From contig CAKULN010000016.1 in the NCBI GenBank assembly GCA_934667175.1, positions 1 through 62,059 of the forward strand: a DNA stretch of 62,059 nt. The letters are read 5' to 3'. The notes below the pieces were generated by a model. The model had not been told where the DNA came from, did not search any database, and worked only from the letters and a program-made list of their open reading frames with translations. Origin of the DNA: an uncultured Bacteroidales bacterium. Its GTDB lineage: Bacteria; Bacteroidota; Bacteroidia; Bacteroidales; UBA932. Shown here in pieces: positions 15,961 to 25,676 of the stretch (positions are counted from its first letter, which is position 1; every line of letters starts with the position of its first letter). The translations under genes and the position numbers were made by a program.

Positions 15961-17805
15961 ATGAATATGAACATGAAAAGAAACATCCCGATCATACTTG
16001 CTTCCGCCATCGCGTTTGCCACATTGTCATCCTGTGCGTCGGACAGTACATCTCCGCTTTCAGGAGAGGGGTCGTTCTCGCTTAAGGTTAAGGTGGAACA
16101 GGCAGAGACGAGGGCCGCGATGAGTCAGGACGAACTTCTGTCCACAGCCAAGGTCAGCATCTACAAAGGCGATTTTTCCGGCAAGGTGCGTGAATATGTA
16201 TATTCACAGATTCCGGCCTCCATCATGCTGCCGGCCGATGACTATCGGGTTGATGTTGTGGCAGGCGAGCTCGTGAAGGCCACCCCTGCCGTGGCGTCCT
16301 GGGAGCGGAAAAGCTACAAGGGCTCCTCGGACGTGACGATCGCCGCCGGCGCGTCCAGCGACGTCTCCGTCACGGCGAAGGTCTGCAATGTGGTCTCGAA
16401 CATCACTTTCGACCAGACTGTGTCAGACATGTTCGAGGAAGGGTTCACCTGCTCGGTCGCCCTGAGTGCTGACGGAGCTGACGGACAGCTTGTCTATGAT
16501 GCCGCCAACAAGGGAAAGGACGGATTTTTCATTGTCACAGGCTTTGAGCCGTCCCTTTTCTGGACATTCTCCGGAAATCTGAAGAAGGATGGCTCCACTA
16601 TCACGAAATCCGGTGAGATCAAATCCGTTGAGGAAGGAAAGAGGTATAAGCTGAATCTGAAATACATTGAGAAGGACGGCCGGCTTTCGTTCGAGATTCT
16701 GGTGGATGAGTCCACAAATGACATTTACAACAACATCATCTTCGAGGCGACGTCCACAGGCATCGCCCAGTCATCCCGCTTCGAGGTCTGGGCAGGACAT
16801 TTCACGGCCCACGCGGACGTGGATGAGAGCCAGTACGACAAGGACAAGGTCTTCTTTGAGGTCCGGGAGAAAGGTACTGAAAAGTGGAGTGGCGTGAAAG
16901 CCGCGCGTGAATCCGAAGGTTCGTACAGCGCTGAGATCTCTGGTCTTGCGCCTTCGACCACATACGAGTACCGTCTTGCGCTGACGGATTCGGGCTCTGG
17001 AGAGACTGAATATCTTCCGGCTTCGTCGGACATCACGACGGAGGATGCTCCGGCCATGCCTAACGCGGGCTTCGAGACGACATCCAATGACGAGAGTTCC
17101 AAGTACAAGTCATTCTATGATCCTGCATCTTCCGATCCTTCGCTTCAGAAGCCATGGTGGGGCAATGGCAACGCTGGCTCTGCCATAGGCAACGGAGTGA
17201 TCTGCTATCCGGATGCTTCGGAGTATAAGGAAGGCCGCCAGTCCGCTTGTCTGCATTCACAGAATGTGATCATCAAATTCGCTGCGGGGAATTTGTTCAG
17301 CGGTCATTTCGGCACGACTATAGGAATGTCTGGTGGTACTGTGTTCTTTGGGCGGCCTTTCACCGCAAGACCTACGGCGCTTCGTCTTTGGATGAAATAT
17401 TCAGGTGGTGTCATAAATTATGATTCCGCCAATGTCCCGGATGCCGGAAAGAAAGGCAATTACGACAAGGCCTCGATCAGGATCGCCCTTGGGACGTGGG
17501 ACTACAGGAAATATGGCGGAGACGCCGACAGTCCTGTCTTGATCAACACCACAGATGAGAGTACATTCGTGGATTTCAGCACCGACGGCTCGACAATCGC
17601 TTTCGGCGAGAGGATCGTACCTTCGGACGATTCAAATCCGGCAAAGGATTGGACACAGGTGACTATCCCGATTGACTACAGGAACAAGGCCGCCTATCCG
17701 ACCCACATAATAATCAGCTGTGCCTCCAGCATGTACGGAGACTACTTCGCCGGTTACGCCGGCAGCAAACTGTGGGTTGACGGAATGGAACTTATCTACG
17801 AATGA
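15961..17805 (+). CDS. DUF4493-PCMD domain lipoprotein
   Basis: A 614-residue lipoprotein (lipobox LSSC, Cys25 from the first ATG; ATG codons at 15967 and 15973 are alternative starts). Residues about 40-260 are a DUF4493 unit, about 265-355 look like a fibronectin type III-like segment (FEVWAGHFTA to PSTTYEYRLALT), and about 365-614 are the PCMD (putative carbohydrate metabolism) domain, with PNAGFET, FYDPASSDPSLQKPWWGNGN, QNVIIKFAAGNLFSG and LWVDGMELIYE. The PCMD domain closely resembles that of the protein at 19298. The stop overlaps the start of the barrel gene at 17802. A surface glycan- or cell-wall-facing role is inferred from family context only. Confidence 0.78.
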   Translation: MNMNMKRNIPIILASAIAFATLSSCASDSTSPLSGEGSFSLKVKVEQAETRAAMSQDELLSTAKVSIYKGDFSGKVREYVYSQIPASIMLPADDYRVDVVAGELVKATPAVASWERKSYKGSSDVTIAAGASSDVSVTAKVCNVVSNITFDQTVSDMFEEGFTCSVALSADGADGQLVYDAANKGKDGFFIVTGFEPSLFWTFSGNLKKDGSTITKSGEIKSVEEGKRYKLNLKYIEKDGRLSFEILVDESTNDIYNNIIFEATSTGIAQSSRFEVWAGHFTAHADVDESQYDKDKVFFEVREKGTEKWSGVKAARESEGSYSAEISGLAPSTTYEYRLALTDSGSGETEYLPASSDITTEDAPAMPNAGFETTSNDESSKYKSFYDPASSDPSLQKPWWGNGNAGSAIGNGVICYPDASEYKEGRQSACLHSQNVIIKFAAGNLFSGHFGTTIGMSGGTVFFGRPFTARPTALRLWMKYSGGVINYDSANVPDAGKKGNYDKASIRIALGTWDYRKYGGDADSPVLINTTDESTFVDFSTDGSTIAFGERIVPSDDSNPAKDWTQVTIPIDYRNKAAYPTHIIISCASSMYGDYFAGYAGSKLWVDGMELIYE

Positions 17806-18548
17806 TCATGAGACGCGGATTCCAATTTATAACAACCTTGCTTCTGCTCCTGGGCCCGCTTGTGGCCGAGGGGCAGAAATTGGACAGGGGCATAGACCTG
17901 TCCTCCCAGCCTTGCTTCATCAGGAAGGGCACATGGATGATCGGCGGAGGCGCCAGTTACATGCTGCACAACAACAACGATTCCCGTCTGCTTGTCGTGA
18001 ACGGCATCAACTCGACCGGCTACACGCTTTCAGTCAGCCCGGCCTTCTGCTACATGGTCAAGGACAACATGGGAGTCGGCGTCAGGGCCGGCTACAAGAG
18101 GAATATGTTCAAGTTGGATTCCGCTCAGATGAATTTCGAGGACATAGACCTGTCGCTGTCGGACTACCACAAGATCAGCCATGCCTTTGAGATCCAGGGA
18201 ATAGGACGCTACTATATTCCTGTTGGACAACTCAAGAGACTGGGACTTTTCAACGAACTTCAGCTGTCATATTCCTACGGCCAGGGAAAGGTGCTGGACG
18301 GCCACGACAACAAGGTGAACGCTACCTACGAGACATCCAACTCGCTTGGAATCAATGTTTGCCCTGGCTTCATGGCATTTGTCACGAACAGGCTTGCGAT
18401 AGATGTCAGCGTGAACATGCTCGGGCTGCATTTCGACTGGACGGACCAGAGCCACAACCGTGTGGCGGAGGGAGACCGCAGTGTCACATTCATCAACTTC
18501 AAGGTCAACCTGCTGGCCGTTGGTTTCAGCCTTTATTATTATCTGTAG
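17802..18548 (+). CDS. Outer-membrane beta-barrel protein, copy 1
   Basis: A 248-residue protein with a signal peptide ending near VAEGQK. The rest is alternating amphipathic beta strands, with aromatic strand ends (GGGASYML, GVGVRAGYKRNMF, VGFSLYYYL at the very C-terminus), the pattern of a small outer-membrane barrel. It is a paralogue of the next gene: both have RGxD near the N-terminus, a strand with GVRAGYK or GLRAKYS, and HPGLMVFVTN or CPGFMAFVTN near residue 195. Start and previous stop overlap (ATGATCATG), implying translational coupling to the DUF4493-PCMD protein it may anchor or export. Confidence 0.7.
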   Translation: MIMRRGFQFITTLLLLLGPLVAEGQKLDRGIDLSSQPCFIRKGTWMIGGGASYMLHNNNDSRLLVVNGINSTGYTLSVSPAFCYMVKDNMGVGVRAGYKRNMFKLDSAQMNFEDIDLSLSDYHKISHAFEIQGIGRYYIPVGQLKRLGLFNELQLSYSYGQGKVLDGHDNKVNATYETSNSLGINVCPGFMAFVTNRLAIDVSVNMLGLHFDWTDQSHNRVAEGDRSVTFINFKVNLLAVGFSLYYYL

Positions 18549-18551
18549 CCT

Positions 18552-19295
18552 ATGAGAAGGATAGCATTGACATTATTGTTGGCTCTTTCCAGCCTGTGTC
18601 TTGGTGCTGAAGATAAGGGTGGTGGCTCTCCTGATGTTCAGAGAGGACCAGACCGCCTGTTCATGCCGAAAGGTGATTTCTCGGCAGGAGTCCAGTTCTC
18701 TTATGTGGACTTGTTCAGCAATGACAGCGAGTATCTTATGCTGCTTCAGCATCTGGACGCCAGCGGGACGATGATGACTGTCGCTCCTTATCTGGACTAC
18801 ACCTATAGGAACAACAGGACCGTCGGGCTGAGGGCGAAATATTCCACGGCCAAAGGGGCTGTCTCGAACGCCGACCTCTCCATGCTCAGCGATGACCTTT
18901 CGTTCTCGCTGAGTGACATCCGGGCGGACTCCCGCTCAATCCAGACAGAGGTGTTCCACCGCGCCTACGCCTCGTTGGACAGGCGCAGCCGTTTCGGGGT
19001 GTTCACCGATGTGTCGTTGGGATATTCATACACCCGTACCTCGTTCTCCTACAACGAGGAGAGCCTTGACTCCTATTCGGCCGCGAACAGGGTCAAGATT
19101 GCTGTTCATCCGGGACTCATGGTCTTTGTGACAAACAGCATAAGCACTCATGTCTCAATCGGCATCGGGGGAGCGACCTACAACCACATCGACTATTACA
19201 AGAACGGAGAGATTGTGGGAACGAGGGATTTCTCCAAGGTTCGCTTCATGCTGGACATACTTGACATTTCATTCGGGCTTAGTTTCCACATTTAG
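18552..19295 (+). CDS. Outer-membrane beta-barrel protein, copy 2
   Basis: A 247-residue paralogue of the gene before it, with a signal peptide ending near SLCLGAEDK. Strand-rich segments include SAGVQFSYVDLF, APYLDYTYRNNRTVGLRAKYS, VHPGLMVFVTNSISTHVSIGIGG and the C-terminal LDISFGLSFHI, ending in an alternating hydrophobic strand as barrels do. Three bases separate it from each neighbour, so the pair of barrels lies between the two PCMD-domain proteins. The one-to-one alternation (PCMD, barrel, barrel, PCMD) suggests the barrels and PCMD proteins work as partners, but this is inference. Confidence 0.68.
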   Translation: MRRIALTLLLALSSLCLGAEDKGGGSPDVQRGPDRLFMPKGDFSAGVQFSYVDLFSNDSEYLMLLQHLDASGTMMTVAPYLDYTYRNNRTVGLRAKYSTAKGAVSNADLSMLSDDLSFSLSDIRADSRSIQTEVFHRAYASLDRRSRFGVFTDVSLGYSYTRTSFSYNEESLDSYSAANRVKIAVHPGLMVFVTNSISTHVSIGIGGATYNHIDYYKNGEIVGTRDFSKVRFMLDILDISFGLSFHI

Positions 19296-19297
19296 TC

Positions 19298-20902
19298 ATG
19301 AAGAACAGATTTTTAGCCGTTTCGCTGGCATTCCTTGCCACCGTGTCCTGCATTAAGAACGATATTCCTTATCCAGATGTGGCCGCCGAGATAGTAGGCC
19401 TTCAGGTCGAGGGGGCCAAGTCTGTGGGTATCGACAAGGTGGCCCGCAACGTCTTGATCACACTCGAGGAGACCGCTGACATCCATGGCGTGGACATCAC
19501 GGAGGTCTCTTTCAATGAGGACGCCGTCACGGCCTCGGCTCCGGTGACCGGAGTTAAGGATCTGTCGTCGCCTTTCCTTGTCACATTGAATCTTTATGAG
19601 AGAGATTTTGACTGGACCATCAAGGCGGTGCAGCCGATAGAGCGTTACTTCACGGTTTCCGGCCAGTCCGGGGTCTCCGTGATAGACGCCGACAACAGAC
19701 GGGTGATATTCAAGATACCTTCCAGTGTGGGGGTGAAGAATCTGAATGTCGTTTCCATGAAGCTTGGCCCGGAGGGGGTGACGGAATATTCCCCGGACGC
19801 CGCCTCCATTCATGATTTTACGGCTCTAGTGGTGGTTACGGTGTCTTACAGGGACATTGTCGAGGAGTGGACCATCTATGCCGAGGAGGTGGAGTCTACT
19901 GTCTCGATGACAGGGCTTGACGCATGGACAAGGGTGGCATGGCTCAAGGCCGCTGGAATAGAAGGACAGGACAACGGATTCAGAATCAGGAAATCAGGAG
20001 AAACTGATTGGACGAACGTGGGTGGTGTCACTTCTGACGGAGGCACTTTCAGCGCGATGGTGGATGGGCTTGAGCCTTTGACTGAATATGAGTGCGTGGC
20101 TTTCAGCGGGGATGAGGTCACAGACGTGCGGGCGTTCACCACGGAGGCTGAAGCCCAGCTGCCGAACTCGGGATTCGAGACATTCAGCAACGCCGAGTCC
20201 TCCAAGTACTATTCGTTCTTCGATCCCGCGTCTTCGGATCCTGCTCTACAGACAAAATGGTGGGGATGCGGCAACAAGGGTTCGACCACTGTCGGTTCAA
20301 GCTTTGCCATCACAAAACCGGATGACACTGAGAAGGTTGAGGGGAAATATTCATTGAAGATGGAGTCGCAGTACGTGATCATCAAGTTTGCGGCGGGCAA
20401 TGTTTTTTCCGGTGAATATGTAAAGACCATCGGCATGTCAGGTGGAGTGATCAATATGGGGCGTCCGTTCTCCCTGCGTCCTCGTAAGCTGACTGTTTGG
20501 CTCAAGTACAAGAGCGGGAAGATCCAGCAGAAGACTCTTGGTGGCTACCCTGATGATGATGTGGTCAAGGTCGGAGACAACGACAGAGGAACCGTCTGGG
20601 TGGCTCTCGGCGACTGGAGTCCAAAGGAATATGGCGGCTCGGCTGACAGTCCTGTCGAAGTGAACACCACTAAGAAAGAGACATTCTTTGACTCTAAAGG
20701 CCCGAATGTCATCGCCTACGGCAATTTTGTCGCAAACCACGACATGGAGTGGACCAAGGTCGAGATCCCTCTTGAATATGTCTCCACATCCCGTCGTCCT
20801 ACCCACATCATTGTCTCTTGCGCCGCCAGCATGCTTGGCGATTACTTCACCGGCAGCCCGGACTCAATCCTTTGGGTCGATGACTTTAAACTTGAATATT
20901 GA
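19298..20902 (+). CDS. PCMD domain lipoprotein
   Basis: A 534-residue lipoprotein (lipobox TVSC, Cys18). Two tandem immunoglobulin-like units (about residues 25-110 and 115-200; the second contains WTIYAEEV) precede a fibronectin-like segment and a PCMD domain (about residues 285-534). The PCMD domain has PNSGFETFSNAESSKYYSFF, DPALQTKWWGCGN, YVIIKFAAGNVFSG and LWVDDFKLEY, nearly the same landmarks as the protein at 15961. It ends the seven-gene operon. Whether PCMD acts on carbohydrate is unproven; the family name is provisional. Confidence 0.78.
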   Translation: MKNRFLAVSLAFLATVSCIKNDIPYPDVAAEIVGLQVEGAKSVGIDKVARNVLITLEETADIHGVDITEVSFNEDAVTASAPVTGVKDLSSPFLVTLNLYERDFDWTIKAVQPIERYFTVSGQSGVSVIDADNRRVIFKIPSSVGVKNLNVVSMKLGPEGVTEYSPDAASIHDFTALVVVTVSYRDIVEEWTIYAEEVESTVSMTGLDAWTRVAWLKAAGIEGQDNGFRIRKSGETDWTNVGGVTSDGGTFSAMVDGLEPLTEYECVAFSGDEVTDVRAFTTEAEAQLPNSGFETFSNAESSKYYSFFDPASSDPALQTKWWGCGNKGSTTVGSSFAITKPDDTEKVEGKYSLKMESQYVIIKFAAGNVFSGEYVKTIGMSGGVINMGRPFSLRPRKLTVWLKYKSGKIQQKTLGGYPDDDVVKVGDNDRGTVWVALGDWSPKEYGGSADSPVEVNTTKKETFFDSKGPNVIAYGNFVANHDMEWTKVEIPLEYVSTSRRPTHIIVSCAASMLGDYFTGSPDSILWVDDFKLEY

Positions 20903-21175
20903 TTACGACGGTGCTGAAGCGCCAGCTGACCAAATGGTTGGCAAACATGGAATGCGTGAGATGGTTTCCCGAATCATTAGTCTCAAGTGTTAACTCCGCT
21001 AAATTTGACTGCAATTTCAGGACATCCCTTGTCATGGATATGCGGTGGAATTTTTGCGTGTGAAGTCATCCCGCATAGGTATTGTCCACGTCATCTTTGT
21101 TTTAGCCTTTGATATTCAAGGGATTACTAATTTTGATTGTCCGCTTGAAGTTGATTGGCAACGGAAATCTCATAG
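20903..21175. other. Intergenic stretch, no gene seen
   Basis: Roughly 270 bases between the PCMD operon and the outer-membrane protein gene. No open frame of credible composition, no RNA gene and no hairpin followed by T residues was seen. Confidence 0.4.
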
Positions 21176-21183
21176 TAACTTTG
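21176..21183 (+). promoter_or_regulatory. Bacteroidetes -7 element (TAACTTTG)
   Basis: TAACTTTG lies 23 bases before the ATG at 21207. A possible -33 TTGG (21155-21158) stands 17 bases upstream, slightly short of the usual spacing. Confidence 0.55.
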
Positions 21184-21206
21184 CACCGTGAAAAAGTGAA
21201 ACGAAG

Positions 21207-23681
21207 ATGACAAGATTTAGATTACTTGCGATTGCCATTGTGGCGATCCTTTGCGGAATCAACGCTGACGCGGCCAGACAGAACACATCTGAGATCAGGG
21301 GCGCGGTGCGTGACAAGAACACCGGAGAGCCGCTTGGTTGGGCGACTGTCGCCCTGATGAAGGCTGACAGCACGTTGGTTTCCGGTACTACTTGTGATGA
21401 TAAAGGAATATATTCCCTTCAGGCCGCCTCTGGCGAGTACATCCTTAAGGCTTCCCTTATCGGCTATACAGATTTCTGCAAGACCGTGACTGTCGTTGCC
21501 GGTCTTAATGAAATTGAACCGTTGAATATGTCGGAAGACACTCAGTTGCTTGCCGGCGCGACCGTCACCGAACGTGTCAAACTTGTCGAGATGAAGATCG
21601 ACAAACTGGTGATGAACGTCTCACAAAGTGCTTTCGCTCAGGGTAGCAACGCTCTTGAGCTTATCAAGAAGGCTCCGGGCGTGATGATCGACAAGGACGG
21701 CAAGGTGACGCTGAACGGCAAGCCTGTCCAGATTTGGATCGACGGACGTCCGTCCTATCTTGACGGCAAAGGGCTCGAGGCTCTGCTTAGATCGACTTCC
21801 GGCTCGTCCATCGAGAAGTTTGAGTTGATGGAGCATCCTTCAGCTAAATATGACGCTGAGGGTCAGGGCGGAATAATCAACATCAAGACAAAGCGCAACC
21901 TTATGTCCGGCCTGAACGGAGAGATCGGTACTGACGACGGAGGCATGTACTTCGGAAGCACGGACCGTTTCCTCATGCGTGAGAGTCTCAACGGCAACAT
22001 CAGTTACAGGACGGCGAAGACCAACACGTTTGTCTCGGCTTATCAGGGAATTTATGACATGGACATCGACCTTGACATAGACAACAAGCTGATGCAGAGC
22101 GAAACCCCGTTTGAAATCCGTGCCAAGTCGCTCCAACGGGATCGCTTCAGCAACTGGCAGGTGCGTTTCGGCAACGACTGGTTCATCGACAAAAAGAACA
22201 CTTTGGGCTTCATCGTCAACATCCCTGGCTCCCGTAATGTCCAGAAGTCCGACAGAGGCAACAACGTCACCATCCAGACCCTTGGGGACAAGGAGATAGA
22301 AAGGGCTGAGTCCACGACTTGGAACGAGGACAAGAGCCGTCAGACCAACGGAAACCTTAATTTTACCCACATCTTTGACGAGGCGACGAACTCTGAACTC
22401 ACATTGAATGTGGACTACTATCACAACGCCAACACGACAGCGAACGACCAGAAGACCTTTACCCGTACACTGGCCGCGTCGGAATGGATCCCTTCCACAA
22501 GGCTTGTGGACTCTGACAACAAGGTGAACATCTGGTCAGCGAAGGCAGACTATGAGGCTACCGTGTTCAATTTCGCCAGACTGGAGGCCGGCGCGAAGTG
22601 GGCGTTGTCCAAAACGGCCAACACGACATCAAGAGCGGAGACCGGGCCGTCCGCCGTCAACACCGGCACGAGGTTCAAATACCGTGAGAACATAGGCGCC
22701 GCCTACTTCTCTCTCGCAGCTCAGTTCGGCCCTAAATGGTCTGCCAAGGCTGGATTGAGGGGTGAATATACCAACTCTCTCGGTGATTGGATCACAGCCG
22801 GAGACCAAAGCAAGCGAAGCTACTTCGATTTGTTCCCGACAGCTTTCGTCGGATTCAATCCGTCCGCGGCGCTTCGCTTTTCGGTGTCCTACACAAGAAG
22901 AATCCAGCGTCCAAGCTATAACACTCTCAATCCGGTTGAGTACTTTGTCGATGCGCACACCTACACGGTCGGAGATCCTGACCTGCGTCCGTCATATTCA
23001 GACGAGGCTTCCTTCATGGCTGGTTTCGGACAGCACTTTTCTGTGTCCACTTCCTTCAGCCATTCAAGCGGATTGTTCTCACAGCTTCCTGCTCTCAAAG
23101 AGAACGGAGACCAGCTGCTGACATGGGCTAATTTCGGCAGACAGAACATGCTCGCTCTTACGGCCAACATGACGGAACTGCCTCTCGCCAAGTGGCTTGT
23201 CTGGACGCTCAGCTGCACTGGACTTTATTCAGACGCCCACACAGCCGGACTGTCTGTGAACGAGACATTCACGCTGTCCTGCTATTCATGTTTCACATTC
23301 AACTTCCCGAAGGACTGGAAGGTGCAGTTGGACGGCTACTACCGCTCACCGATGGCGTACGGCTACTTCAAACTGCACGACCTCTATTCTATGAATATAG
23401 GCGTGAGGAAGACGATGCTCGACAATCGTCTTACCCTTTCCATCAATCTGGATGACGTCCTGCGAAGCCTGAACACCAATCTGGATTGCCTTGGTTTCGG
23501 TTCGGACACGGTGTTGGGTAATGTGAAGAGTTCCTTCATCGGGCAGAAGTATTATTCGCAGATGCTTCACGTCGGCTTGAGCTGGAGGTTCGGAAAAGCG
23601 CAGCAGACTCGTTCCCGCAAGGTGGGAAGCATTGATGAGGCATCACGTATAGGAAGCGGAAGTGGACTGGGCGGAAAGTAG
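21207..23681 (+). CDS. Outer-membrane beta-barrel protein (TonB-receptor-like)
   Basis: An 824-residue outer-membrane protein of the OMP_b-brl_3 type. A signal peptide (to about residue 22) is followed by a carboxypeptidase-regulatory-like domain (EIRGAVRDKNTGEPLGWATV to about residue 110), a plug-like region with ALELIKKAPGVMIDKDGKV and GGIINIKTKRN, and a large barrel through to SWRFGKAQ. Unlike normal barrels it continues for about 25 polar residues after the last strand (ending GSGSGLGGK). No SusD partner is next to it, so it is not a standard glycan importer. It is followed by a membrane-bound regulator gene. Confidence 0.85.
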   Translation: MTRFRLLAIAIVAILCGINADAARQNTSEIRGAVRDKNTGEPLGWATVALMKADSTLVSGTTCDDKGIYSLQAASGEYILKASLIGYTDFCKTVTVVAGLNEIEPLNMSEDTQLLAGATVTERVKLVEMKIDKLVMNVSQSAFAQGSNALELIKKAPGVMIDKDGKVTLNGKPVQIWIDGRPSYLDGKGLEALLRSTSGSSIEKFELMEHPSAKYDAEGQGGIINIKTKRNLMSGLNGEIGTDDGGMYFGSTDRFLMRESLNGNISYRTAKTNTFVSAYQGIYDMDIDLDIDNKLMQSETPFEIRAKSLQRDRFSNWQVRFGNDWFIDKKNTLGFIVNIPGSRNVQKSDRGNNVTIQTLGDKEIERAESTTWNEDKSRQTNGNLNFTHIFDEATNSELTLNVDYYHNANTTANDQKTFTRTLAASEWIPSTRLVDSDNKVNIWSAKADYEATVFNFARLEAGAKWALSKTANTTSRAETGPSAVNTGTRFKYRENIGAAYFSLAAQFGPKWSAKAGLRGEYTNSLGDWITAGDQSKRSYFDLFPTAFVGFNPSAALRFSVSYTRRIQRPSYNTLNPVEYFVDAHTYTVGDPDLRPSYSDEASFMAGFGQHFSVSTSFSHSSGLFSQLPALKENGDQLLTWANFGRQNMLALTANMTELPLAKWLVWTLSCTGLYSDAHTAGLSVNETFTLSCYSCFTFNFPKDWKVQLDGYYRSPMAYGYFKLHDLYSMNIGVRKTMLDNRLTLSINLDDVLRSLNTNLDCLGFGSDTVLGNVKSSFIGQKYYSQMLHVGLSWRFGKAQQTRSRKVGSIDEASRIGSGSGLGGK

Positions 23682-23726
23682 AAGCGGCGAAGGAATATAT
23701 TTTCTGAAATATTCCCGGATTTTTTC

Positions 23727-23734
23727 TAACTTTG
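23727..23734 (+). promoter_or_regulatory. Bacteroidetes -7 element (TAACTTTG)
   Basis: TAACTTTG lies 51 bases before the chosen ATG at 23786. It overlaps the upstream GTG that would give a longer protein, which argues against that longer start. Confidence 0.55.
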
Positions 23735-23785
23735 TGTTCAAGCAAAAGCCGATTGGACCAACCGGCGTACAACCAGCCGCTCGTG

Positions 23786-25396
23786 ATGATTATGTTTAGA
23801 AAGTATCCTGCGATTATATTCATTGTCTGTGCTTTGATGGCCTTTTCATGCGGCCGCGGAGCAAGACTTCCTGAAGATTTAAGTCGGGCTGAGAGTCTTT
23901 TGGACTCCCGGCCTGACAGCGCTTTGACCATACTGGATTCGTCTTCATATTCAGAATCCTCCAGCCGTTATCTTTATGCCTCATACTGCCTTTTACGCAC
24001 TTGCGCTGAGTATAACGCCTACAAACCTGGAATTGATGAGGACCTGATGAATGTCGGAGTTGATTATTTCCTGAAGTACGGTACCCATGACCGTAAGGCT
24101 TTGGCTTACTATCTTCGTGCTGTGGTCAGGCAGGACAACAAGTCTGGAAGTGAGGCGGAATGGGCCAGCGATCTGCTTCTTGCTACCAAGGAGATTAAAG
24201 GTTCTGACGATCACATGCTTGCAGCTTTGATCAATTTGCGTTACGCTGTTGTGCTTAATGACCGCAAGTGGTATGACGCGTCTTTGCCTTATCTGGAGAA
24301 AGGTCTTGAGGAAGCGGAAAAAGCCGGCTCGCTGCCGTTGCAGGTTACCGCTCTGATCAATCTGTCGCACCGTTCGTTGTTTCTTGGAGACGAGAACAAG
24401 GACTATTCGGGGGCCATTGAATATGCTCTCCGAGCGGCTGAGATTTCCAAGGGTGATGATAAGGACTATGCCCGGGCACTTTACAATCTTGGAGCGTGCT
24501 ATAGCCGTGACGGTCAATTCGATAAAGCTCTTGAATGTGCGTCAGACGCTGTCCGCGCTCAAGAAAAACAGTTTAGAGAAGGGAAACGTAAATCCAGAGT
24601 CCGCTATGCTGTCCTTGCTGACGCTTTTCGTAAAATGAACATGCCGGATTCGGCTCTTTTCTACGCGGCTAAAGAGATGGAGGCTCCGGATTTGATGGCA
24701 AAGCTTTCCGGATCTCAGCTCAGCTACATAGTGTATCGTGATCTGCTTGATGACAAAGAGAATGCTGTCAAGTATCTGACCATTCATAATGAGATCAAAA
24801 GCCAATTGGAAGCGTCTCAGCAAAACGATCAGATCATCGAGGACCGGGTAGAGGCAGAGAAGGCGGACATCCGTTCGTCCAGAAGCCGGATCATCGGCAC
24901 TGCGGTGGCTGTTGTGCTGTCGTTGTTCGTGGCTTTGTTCGTTATTGTCAAGGTACTCAAGAGGAACATCAGGAATCGTGATGCGGCCATTGAGCGGAAG
25001 GACAACGAGATAGGGGAGAGCAGGACCCAGCTCAAGGAAAGCGAGTCGGAGCGCAGCGAGCTTCGTTCTGTCCTGATGTTCAAGGACAAGCTGGTGATGT
25101 CGCTCCAGCAGAATCCGCGCTATCTGTCTGATGCGGAGTGGAGCCGGCTTGAGAAGATTCTGGACGATGTCTGCAACCGTTTTACGGAGAGGCTTCGCTC
25201 CTCGTTCCCTGGTCTGACCGGTGCTGAGCTTCGCATCGCGGTTCTTCTTCGTTTCGGCTTCACCGGCAAGCAGATGGCCTCGATGATGGGAATATCCCCG
25301 ACCTCCGTCACGAAAGGCAAGCAGCGTCTCAAGGCCCGTGTCGCCTCCGCCCTCCCTGAAGGCTCCACCATTGATGAATTCATCGCCACGTTCTAG
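23786..25396 (+). CDS. Membrane-anchored TPR/helix-turn-helix regulator
   Basis: A 536-residue one-component regulator. The N-terminus has a lipoprotein-like signal (AFSCGRG). Residues about 30-340 are helical repeats of tetratricopeptide type in the periplasm (LYNLGACYSRDGQFDKALECA). One transmembrane helix lies at about residues 368-391 (VLSLFVALFVIVKVL), then a cytoplasmic coiled coil rich in Glu and Arg, then a C-terminal LuxR-like DNA-binding helix-turn-helix at about 480-520 (LTGAELRIAVLLRFGFTGKQ, then MASMMGISPTSVTKGKQRL). This layout is typical of Bacteroidetes, where periplasmic status is coupled to transcription. The likely target is a nearby envelope gene such as the barrel protein upstream. 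Confidence 0.82.
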   Translation: MIMFRKYPAIIFIVCALMAFSCGRGARLPEDLSRAESLLDSRPDSALTILDSSSYSESSSRYLYASYCLLRTCAEYNAYKPGIDEDLMNVGVDYFLKYGTHDRKALAYYLRAVVRQDNKSGSEAEWASDLLLATKEIKGSDDHMLAALINLRYAVVLNDRKWYDASLPYLEKGLEEAEKAGSLPLQVTALINLSHRSLFLGDENKDYSGAIEYALRAAEISKGDDKDYARALYNLGACYSRDGQFDKALECASDAVRAQEKQFREGKRKSRVRYAVLADAFRKMNMPDSALFYAAKEMEAPDLMAKLSGSQLSYIVYRDLLDDKENAVKYLTIHNEIKSQLEASQQNDQIIEDRVEAEKADIRSSRSRIIGTAVAVVLSLFVALFVIVKVLKRNIRNRDAAIERKDNEIGESRTQLKESESERSELRSVLMFKDKLVMSLQQNPRYLSDAEWSRLEKILDDVCNRFTERLRSSFPGLTGAELRIAVLLRFGFTGKQMASMMGISPTSVTKGKQRLKARVASALPEGSTIDEFIATF

Positions 25397-25648
25397 TTCT
25401 ACAATCAATCGCAAGGGCGAATGACGGAAGTCTGATTTCTGAATTTTACGAAACTCCTTCATGGTCAAATGGCACTGAGATAGCCGAGACAAGGCTCCGC
25501 ATGAAATAGTCCTTGCTCCAAGTGCAAGTTTTTCATCCGAAAACCAAGCGCAAGTGTTTTCAGGTTACATCGTGCTGAAAGCGTTTCGTAAGGACCTTTC
25601 TGAACGAAGGCAACGGAATATTCATTACCTTTTTAATAGTAATTTCAT

Positions 25649-25656
25649 TATATTTG
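25649..25656 (+). promoter_or_regulatory. Bacteroidetes -7 element before the Wadjet operon (TATATTTG)
   Basis: TATATTTG is 20 bases before the jetA ATG. No clear -33 element is seen. The four jet genes follow without another promoter, so they are probably one transcript. Confidence 0.5.
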
Positions 25657-25676
25657 GAAAATGAAGACCACTGATA

